Shown in pieces: positions 56,601 through 64,000 of a DNA stretch of 64,000 nt. The first letter of the stretch is position 1; every line of letters starts with the position of its first letter. The DNA lies in the NCBI GenBank assembly GCA_028671895.1, contig JAPMAC010000221.1, positions 8,556,001-8,620,000 of the forward strand. The letters are read 5' to 3'. The stretch is from Oenanthe sinensis (taxonomy: Eukaryota > Streptophyta > Magnoliopsida > Apiales > Apiaceae). A program made the position numbers and the translations under genes. The notes beneath the pieces are model-generated. The model was not told the DNA's origin and did not search any database. It saw nothing but the letters and a program-made list of their open reading frames with translations.

Positions 56601-57752
56601 TATGGTTAAGAATTTGTTTATTCAGCGAGATGTTAATCTTATTTTAGCCATCCCTTTATCTGACAACAGAGAGAATAGCTGGTATTGGAGGAAGGAAAAG
56701 TATGGAAATTTCTCTGTCAAGACAGCGTACAACTTAATTCAGGAATCAAAGCCTATTATAAATCAATGTGGTAATCCTCAGTTTTGGAAACGGTTGTGGA
56801 GTCTTGCAGTCCCTCCAAAAGTAAAAATGTTTATGTGCAAGCAATGACGGGATGTCTTCCAACAAAAGAAATGCTCCGTACAAAGCATGTCAATGTTAGT
56901 GTGGATTGTGTCCTATGTAACAGTGAAGTTGAAAGCACGTATCATGTGCTGCTGAATTGTTCGTTTGCAGAATCGTGCTGGGAGCTGGTAGGGATTTATT
57001 CAAATTTTTCCTCATATGACTCTTTTTCAGAATGGGCGTTAAACGAATTCGACGAATGGAGTGTTGATAAGCGTCAGATTGGGGTCATGTTGTGTTGGAT
57101 AATGTGGAACTGCAGAAACGACTTAGTTTGGAATCAGAAGTGTATGGAAGTGCAGGAAGCCGTAATATCAGTTAGAGTGGCTCTTAGTCAGTGGAAAGAA
57201 GCTCAAGACAAATCCTTCAACCGATCATGGGGGTTGCTAAACCCAGATGACGGTGTTGAGCTATGGTCTCCTCCAACAGAAAACAAGACTAAAATTAATA
57301 CTGATGCAGCGATTTTTGAAGCTTCTAATCGATACAGCTTTGCGTTTGCTGCTAGAAATCACAAAGGAGAGCTGTTAGAAGCTAGGTCAAGGTGTAAGGA
57401 GGGTCTCACTTCGCCAGATTGTGCTGAGGCCACGGGGATTAGGGAGGCATTGAGTTGGATTAAAATTGAACAGCTGAGTGATGTAATTGTTGAAACAGAT
57501 TGTCTTGTTGCGGTTCAAGCGATCCCGGGAAGTGCAGCAATGTCATCATATTTTGGTATATTGATTCAGGAGTGCAGAAAACTTTTGAAGGAAGCCAAAA
57601 ACAAAGGTGTAATCCTTAAATTTGTAAAGCGTTCTGCGAATAACTTAGCACATGCTTTTGTAAGCTGTAGTTATTCTGTAGCTGATCGCATATGGAAGGC
57701 TAATGAAGTCTCTCCAGAAATAATTCTTGTACTTGAAAACGATTTGAAGTAA
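53686..57752 (+). pseudogene. LINE ORF2 (endonuclease, reverse transcriptase, RNase H)
   Basis: Domain order: an APE-like endonuclease (SWNCHGLG at the start, FLSET, LIGDMNNVLG, STSDHSHILL), reverse transcriptase (SPGPDGMTPGFY, LRPISLCN, LDMSEAYDRVEW, GLRQGDPLFSYLF, FADDSYIY), a zf-RVT region (FWKRLWSLAVPPKVKMFM) and RNase H (NTDAAIFEAS, EATGIREAL, VETDCLVAVQA). Catalytic residues of all three enzymes are recognisable. The frame breaks near 53880, 55569 (stop just before RGLRQGDP), about 55900-55950, 56176 and about 56845. The C-terminal RNase H is typical of plant L1-type LINEs. In life it would nick the target and prime reverse transcription there. Confidence 0.92.
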
Positions 57753-57796
57753 TGAAAGTATTTTTTCTCTGGCAAAAAAAAAAACAAATATGGCAT

Positions 57797-58700
57797 TAAA
57801 CATAGAGACCCAAGCAAGAATTAGTTGCACCAAAAGAAATCGATGTAGATGATTATCATATGAACGAACATCGAATCAAGTATTTCTTACTAAATCTACT
57901 ATTCAACAATAGAAAAAATACACTTACTGAGATCAATCACAAATACCAGACAAACAAAGAACACTTGGGCATCACCATCAATCGAAAACAAATCAACAGA
58001 TAATATATCTCTTCTGCAATATCTTCAAGACAGTAAATTAAACAATTTTCTATAACCATTCTACTTATAATCCTTTACAATAATTTGTACTATTTATAGG
58101 CGCTAAATATCACTTACATTTTTTCTTGCGTTTTAATTTAAACTAAAAATTAAAAATGTGAATTAGCTAAAAAATATTAGAATGTGATATCGACTCATTT
58201 CTACTTCAATTCGTTTTGTTCTCATACCTCATTACAAAAAAACAAATGCTCTCCTTTTTTTTCTGCTCTTCTTTTGTCGATTCTATCGCAGCATTGCCTT
58301 TATCCATAATTTTTCTTTACAGTATACACACATCATCATTCCATGTTTCGATTTAACTGTTTACGCTCAATGTTGCGTTAATAAGAATAATAATATAGAC
58401 AAATATTAACTGTAAATTATACACTTGAAATAAATTCGGACAAGCTAAATTAGATTAAATTGAAAATTCTGTATTATTAATGAGCAAGTTTACAGGCTTA
58501 TAGCTGATTTAACACAAGTATATTACTAGAATTACAAACATTGTGCTTCATTGAAGTTTCCAAAATTATCAATTACAGTACTACAATGTTCTGGCTCAAG
58601 TAGCACCACCATGTGGTGTCTCTATACATAGAGGAGAGGCAGAGAAGTGGAGACAAGTATACAAGCAATTTAGAATAACTGCAGTTACAAGTACTCAAAT
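57797..58700. other. End of duplication copy 2 and 3' flank of the fibrillin gene
   Basis: The first 35 or so bases match copy 1 at about 12757-12790. The rest is AT-rich with no ORF. The part just below 58700 is the probable 3'-UTR of the fibrillin gene, which ends at 58701. Confidence 0.5.
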
Positions 58701-60812
58701 TCATGAGATTACAAAAACTCTTAACTCACCTCTATCTCCCCTAGTAATTCTAACATCAGAGTCAAGGTAAGTAACATCAAAGTCGCCACTTCCTCGATTA
58801 GTTGAAGGCCTTAATGCATCTGGTAGCTGAGGTATTTCCAGGGGCGGTATCTGTGACAAGTTCCCCGTTGTCTTTACTGTTGTTTTCTCGAAGACTATCT
58901 TAACAGTAGAAGAACCTATTCCAGTAGAAAAAAGAAGTTATAAACACAACATTTATAAAAGCAGCGTTGTTTTCCAAATGATTGATTTGTAATACCACTG
59001 ATATTTGCACATGGTTACGCTTCAACACACATTAGAAACATGAAACACTACAAAAATAAACCTGTGAGTTCGAATTTGTGAGCTAATGTGGCAGTCACTT
59101 CAACAGGTGGAAGAGGCCATGGAGCCCCCAACTCAAGCTCCACAATGTTATCGAAGTCTTTGCTTAATATGTCAATGCGTTGGAATACCTGAATTATGTT
59201 CCAAAATATGAACAAGATATAAGCATAATTTACAAGCTCCAACATGAAGAAAAAAAAATTGATACAAATATTTATTTCGCAAAGAAGCTTTGAGCCGAAG
59301 TTTTTATAATAATGGTTAGTTTATGGACATGAGTGCATGTATAACTCTAGTCTAAAGGTGGGCCTGTATAAGATTATATGCAAAATGATGTCTAAGGGAT
59401 ATTGTCTCTTCTTTATCATATTTTCTTATGTGAATCCTTTGGGGGATGTCGTTCACACTGAAATAATTAGGCTCTATAGTTATAGGTTAGGTGTAAAGAA
59501 TATTCTTACTGAAATCCTTTGTTAACATTCATCCAACAGAATATCACGACACCAAGTGATAGAGAATGTGTGTGGCTTTGAATCTTCTTTAAACTCTGGT
59601 CATTTTCTATTTTTGGCAAGGGTCAGGGAGATGGTAAATAGGTAAGTATTACACAAAAAATTGACTAGAAACACGGCATAATGAAAGATAATATGACTCC
59701 TGAAGTTCGGGCCAGACCCTGAACTAGCTCTGTGAGTGTAACCAGTAGGGTTTCAGCCCTTCGGGTTGCATAACTACATGCAGGGGTGTCCTTGGGTATA
59801 GGCGAACAAGACTTGCACCTAGGGCCCTTAAGGGCCCCAAATTTCCAGATTATATATATATATAAATTATAAAAAAAAAATAAGTAAAATATATAGAAAT
59901 TAGACCCCACAAACTAAGACAGGAATACCCTGTTTCTGGATTGGATGCTTGTGGGTATTAGACTATTAGTAGAATCTTGGACAGACTTATTTTACAAGCG
60001 TTATGAATTTTGATAATTTTTCTGAACTTGTTCAACTACAATTGCTGAGGCTCCATTCTGAAGAAAGTTTCACCAAAGGACAAACTGATTGTAGACTTAT
60101 AGTCTCTCACTAAGACCTTTCATATGTACGATGAACTGTCAAACAAGGGCGTTCTTAAATTTTCCATTATTCACACTAAAAACAAATTGTTCACCACTTA
60201 TCCTTAACATTGTTGGACTGTTAAATGCTGGACACCCATTACTGAGGAGTAACTAAAAGAGAACTGTCCATGTAACGTAAAACTAAAGTCTTTGCTTACT
60301 TTAAATCGTATAGGCCATCCTTTCAAGAGTAGTAGTGTGTGGAAGAGATACTGTGATAAAAGCTATGATGGTAAACATCTTTGGTTCTGTATTTTAGATC
60401 TCATAGGTCACTAATCCATTACTTTGTAGTTTGTACCCCATGTCAACAGTCCTATCTTTGGTGCTCTAATACAGTATTAATATGTCTTTGCAGTAGAAAT
60501 AAATAAGCACTTGATGGATGAGTCGGATTTTCAAAGACAGAAATAAAGTAACGGAGTCTGTATATCAGGACATACCTGGCCAAGAGATATAGGGAGCAAC
60601 CTTCCGGTAGGAGGCCCAGGACGACTTCCGCCTAAAGTGCGAGAAGAGAAGGCACTGCTATATATCAGTTTCCATCTTCCTTGCAACTTGTCAAGATCTA
60701 CAGACAGATCTACAGGTCCTCCAGCTTCTTCAATCTCTTTTGCAGCAGCATCTGCTTTTTGTAGATCATTTTCACTTGCAGCAAGACCTTTATTAAGCCC
60801 AGAAACAGTACT
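58701..60812 (-). CDS. FBN5: Plastid-lipid-associated protein, fibrillin 5 type (C-terminal three exons)
   Basis: The PAP/fibrillin domain is read on the - strand from three exons with GT/AG borders and matching phases: 60812-60576 (79 codons), 59188-59062 (127 nt) and 58915-58701 (71 codons plus two bases, ending TGA). The joined product reads in order: STVSGLNKGLAASENDL, AGGPVDLSVDLDKLQGRWKL, SSAFSSRTLGGSRPGPPTGR, QVFQRIDILSKDFDNIVELE, APWPLPPVEVTATLAHKFEL, GNLSQIPPLEIPQLPDALRP and ITRGDRGELRVFVIS. The wording is that of fibrillin 5, a plastid stromal protein known to support plastoquinone side-chain synthesis by binding solanesyl diphosphate synthase. The 1.4-kb intron separates the first two exons. 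The 5' border of the first listed exon may lie up to about 20 bases further right (60834). The transit-peptide exon(s) were not identified. No defect is seen in these exons. Confidence 0.85.
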
Positions 60813-62571
60813 CTGAAAGCTTTGCAAATGCACTTCACTTTATCATCTCTTTTTGAATCAATAAAGATAAATGTAAAGAAAATATGTGCTATAAGATGTA
60901 CTTTATATTTCCAAAGATGCATCATGACAAACATCACCGGAAATATCTAGACCCTTAACAAATCAGCTAAAAGTGAGCCAGGCCTGTCAGCTTTCCTTTT
61001 CAGTTTGTCCTGTATATAATATATTATCACCAAACCCAAGTGTTTAAGCGAAGCTAAGTTACTGCTCTAGCATCTATGTGCTACATAAGTAGTTCAATGC
61101 AGATCTAGATACGAGGTAGATCTCGAGTCCGAATCAGATACATTTTAAATTAATGGTCCATATTCAAGAACCTGAATAAACTTAGCCCGCCACAAAGTCA
61201 TCCAGAATGTCACAACTTGTTGATACATATAGTAGTAGAGCTGAGTGTTACATAAATAGTAATCATACCCACATTTTAGGTGACCAGGTCTTCATGAACA
61301 TTTCACAAATACTATCACATATTTAACCTAATAAAAAAAGGGAAGGGCTCTGTCACAAAATAGAAAACAATTAGTATTTTAAGAAAATGCATCAGTTACT
61401 GGTGTTTCTTTTATGTAATTCTCCCAACGAACAGTGTACAAGTAAATAATGGAATCGGTCCTATTGCAAGTTAAAACAAAGATGCCGACATATATATTTA
61501 TGTTATTCTTTCAAGCTTCTAGAAAGTGATATCGATGCAGTTCCATTAACAGAATGCCTAGCATACATTTACATACTAAAAGAAGTTTTCTTGGTTTTTA
61601 CAAATATACTATGTATCCAGTAAGAACGTAAAATGGCATTTTCATTTTGGCAGCCAGTTACAATGATGGTTGGCGAATGTTGTTCCAGTAAGAGTGGATC
61701 GTCTCAATAAATATAAGTTGTTGGAGGGACTGGAGAACTAGAAAATGGTAGTGAGAGTTGATGGGAATGTGCAAAAATCAAGAGGTCCGTCAAACTGATT
61801 TGAATAAGTCCCTTCTGTTTAAATCCAGCTCAAATGTTGTGTACGAACCAGATCTTAAGTCTAATGAAGGAATGAACAAAGGTTTAGCCGCGAACAAATT
61901 GAAGAGGATTTATGATTGATCTCATCTACATCTCATTGGAGCTCATGGTTGTTTTCTTCAACAGATCTCATTGGTGTTCATAATCAACCAACTGAACAGG
62001 TCTCGTAAATAGCTCATTCCAATCTGTTAGTACATTCAGATCTCAAGAAGGTCATCCATGAAGTCTCACCCAACGATCATTGCCTATCTTGATGTCACAA
62101 TCAGACAGCACACATTCATAATCTTGACTAAAGCATATCATGAAGAAAATTCTTATATATCTTTACTATACAATTCCAAGTTTGAAGTCTATCGGCATAC
62201 AATATCAAGTAATCAACATATGAGATCGACATGATGAAATACACATTCCCACAAAGATGTATTCAAGTCTTCTTAAAGATATACATCAACAATTTCAAAA
62301 ATATTATACATATGGCTTGATCTCTCTATTCCTCTGTATAGGGTATGTAGGCAACTTAAAAAAGGTAAGATGAGATTTTTAATCTCTAATATTTCTCAAA
62401 TATGCAGAAAGAATCTATAATAGATGATCTTAGATGTTAAAAACCACTTCCTAGAAAAAGACGCCTATAGTCACTCTAGAATTCCCTCAAAGCTCAACCC
62501 CAAGTATCAAACCAATAAAAATCATTGATTACATGCAATAACTGCCACATTTATATTGTAACCTATGTTAC
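60813..62571. other. Upstream intron or 5' region of the fibrillin gene, no exon recognised
   Basis: The N-terminal transit-peptide exon should lie on the - strand to the right of 60812. No convincing one was found here. A short open piece at about 61015-60955 (- strand, after TATACAG) is a weak candidate. The rest is AT-rich and non-coding. Confidence 0.35.
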
Positions 62572-62745
62572 TCGGACACGGCTAGAAGTGTCCAACATGG
62601 ATACGTGTCCAAGTATCAGACTCGGAAACATTCTGAAAAATATACATGTTTTTGGCCTAAAATAAGTGTCCAAGTCCGAGTGTCCGTGTCCGAGTGTTGA
62701 ATGTCCGACACGGGTACTCGAAAGTAAAATGAAGAGTCCGAGTAA
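62572..62745. mobile_element. Short TIR element with GTGTCCGA repeats
   Basis: The left end TTACTCGGACACG and the right end, TTACTCGGACTCT in reverse complement, are inverted repeats. The interior repeats GTGTCC, GTCCGA and CCGAGTGT phrases many times. It resembles a small interspersed element common in eudicot introns. The exact ends and any target duplication are unclear, and the superfamily is unknown. Confidence 0.5.
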
Positions 62746-62911
62746 TGCTTACAATCGTCAAACTGAAACCCTTCCACCATTGCATTCCACTGTAAAACCT
62801 TGACCTTCTTTACATGACACTCCTGTCCCACCGGATGGCTGCTCCCCAAATCCTTTTACGCGACCATGCCAACATTAATGTTGCTTATTTCACCATCATT
62901 TGTAATACACC

Positions 62912-63514
62912 ATGTATCACTCTTTTCAAATTCTTTATCTTGATGCCTCTATAGAAAGTGATGATGTTTTTATGTCGAAAGAGGTGATCTTTCCGCAACT
63001 TGATGGAAGAATATTGAATTTCATATTGACACTATTTCGCATGGATAGTATTCATTCGATCCAATTACCCAAGAAAAATGTGTCCAGAGAAATATCTGAA
63101 AGTCATGTGTTTGAGGATGAGAGATTTAATTGCTCATCGAGGACATACCTAGATGCTAACCATTTCAAAAAGAGGGTTGAAACTATTGACAAGCAATATG
63201 TACCTATAGGGGAGGTCAAAATGATTTTTCAAGTCATTTTAAGTGAAGTTTCTCAATTTGTATTCAACAATATTACGAATGCCTATTTTTTAACCCAAAT
63301 AATTATGTTATTTATAGCCCTCAATTTTCCTTATTCCAGCTGTTTAGAAATTGAATTTAAAGAACGGTTACCAAATGAGACACCTTATATACCTCATATA
63401 TACTTGAGGAAGGTGCCTCATATATCTTTATATTCAACTTCCAAACTAAAAATTGAGGGACGTTCATACCATAATTATGTTGGCGTTGGAGATAAACATG
63501 TGTATAATAGTTAA
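62912..63514 (+). CDS. Unrecognised 200-codon ORF
   Basis: An ORF of 200 codons that no recognised element explains. No known domain is seen. A moderately hydrophobic stretch lies in the middle (YFLTQIIMLFIALNFP, about residues 124-139), which could be a single membrane segment. Codon use is AT-rich like the surrounding intergenic DNA, and no splice or leader signals support it. It could be a real small gene, a fragment of an unknown element, or chance. Confidence 0.2.
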   Translation: MYHSFQILYLDASIESDDVFMSKEVIFPQLDGRILNFILTLFRMDSIHSIQLPKKNVSREISESHVFEDERFNCSSRTYLDANHFKKRVETIDKQYVPIGEVKMIFQVILSEVSQFVFNNITNAYFLTQIIMLFIALNFPYSSCLEIEFKERLPNETPYIPHIYLRKVPHISLYSTSKLKIEGRSYHNYVGVGDKHVYNS

Positions 63515-64000
63515 AAACCAAATAGAAAACTACACTTGCAATGCTTTGAATAATATCATTTTCTTTCATAAGTACGTGTTGATTCTATACAGTATTCTCT
63601 CTACTACTTCTTTGAAAGGCTTATTAGGCGTCAAAGGAGCACTCAAACATGTCATTCTTCACCACAGAATTATCCGAAACATTTGTTTAGCACATAATTC
63701 TATAAGTAATTAGATGGATGGAATATGGTCCATGTGAAGCAATATCAACACGAAATTGTATTCTTTCTCCGAGTTGCCAGAAAGCTCATTTCCTTATACA
63801 TAAAAAAATTAACATTTTATACTGAGATATCATGGAGGAGTTTGAACAAAGTTATCTACAACGGATAACAGATGTTGTAAACTAAGTGGCACTGATGGTG
63901 GCGTAAATTAGACAGTAGTGGAAGCAACATATAAAGAAAGCTTGAAAGGAAATGCAACAATCAAAGACTCAAAAGGTTTAAGATTGTTAGTGAGAATGAT
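63515..64000. other. Right edge of window, nothing recognised
   Basis: AT-rich sequence with short ORFs only. The last 200 bases are purine-rich on the + strand. No gene or element end is seen. Confidence 0.5.

Larger units (their letters stand above)
52396..57783 (+). mobile_element. L1-clade LINE, nearly full length, with target duplication
   Basis: A 5.4-kb non-LTR retrotransposon with two ORFs and a short poly(A) tail (57774-57783). It is flanked by a 13-bp target duplication with one mismatch: ACAAACATGGCAT (52383-52395) and ACAAATATGGCAT (57784-57796). The 5' leader is about 90 bases. It sits inside the segmental duplication, whose sequence resumes straight after it (AACATAGAGACCCAAGCAAG at 57800). 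Both ORFs carry frameshifts and stops, so it is inactive. Confidence 0.93.

Noticed and set aside
59665..59910. 81-codon - strand ORF between fibrillin exons
   Set aside because: Lies within the intron 59189-60575; no match to the fibrillin family and no splice support.
62616..62849. 77-codon - strand ORF as the fibrillin first exon
   Set aside because: Overlaps the GTGTCCGA TIR element and lacks transit-peptide composition.
1..64000. tRNA, rRNA or other structured RNA genes
   Set aside because: None recognised by eye. The only tRNA-related sequences are the retrotransposon primer-binding sites; a covariance-model scan could settle this.

Overview
The window is plant nuclear DNA, most likely from a eudicot. 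The evidence is AT-rich intergenic sequence, introns with GT/AG borders, tRNA-iMet-primed Ty1/copia elements, an L1-type LINE, CACTA/hAT/Mutator-type non-autonomous elements, plant-specific DUF247 genes and a nuclear gene for a plastid fibrillin. The species cannot be fixed from sequence alone.

Host genes are few. Three DUF247 (UPF0481) genes lie in tandem on the + strand (5464-6759, 9374-10696, 28301-29623). All are intact and each has a 3' splice site just before the ATG, which points to a 5'-UTR intron. The last two belong to a segmental duplication that also carries, downstream on the - strand, a decayed fragment of a KIN-10A/PAKRP2-type kinesin motor gene. Copy 1 is compact (about 7991-12790). 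Copy 2 (from about 26800) has been split by a 17-kb nested copia insertion (30048-47037), a 4-kb retroelement-like insertion (48081-52158) and a LINE (52396-57783), and resumes at 57797. Beyond it lies a fibrillin-5-like (PAP/fibrillin) gene on the - strand, with its three C-terminal exons at 58701-60812.

Most of the rest is mobile DNA. From left to right: duplicated non-coding repeats (147-1657); a CACTA element with 3-bp target duplication (2614-4322); an hAT-type MITE with 8-bp target duplication (13151-13734); Copia-1, a complete - strand Sirevirus-like element with TCAAC target duplication (14206-25190); a Mutator-like long-TIR element (25425-26466); a small MITE (26494-26703); Copia-2, on the - strand with GAAAC target duplication (30048-47037), which contains Copia-3, a 5'-truncated + strand copia (33472-44524); a possible gypsy remnant plus a likely solo LTR (48081-52113); and the LINE.

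Three patterns stand out. Every LTR type carries its own dense array of one short motif. The copia elements carry large extra ORFs between pol and the 3' LTR. Copia-1 keeps one uninterrupted frame across gag-pol with twelve nonsense codons and no net frameshift, although its two LTRs are almost identical.
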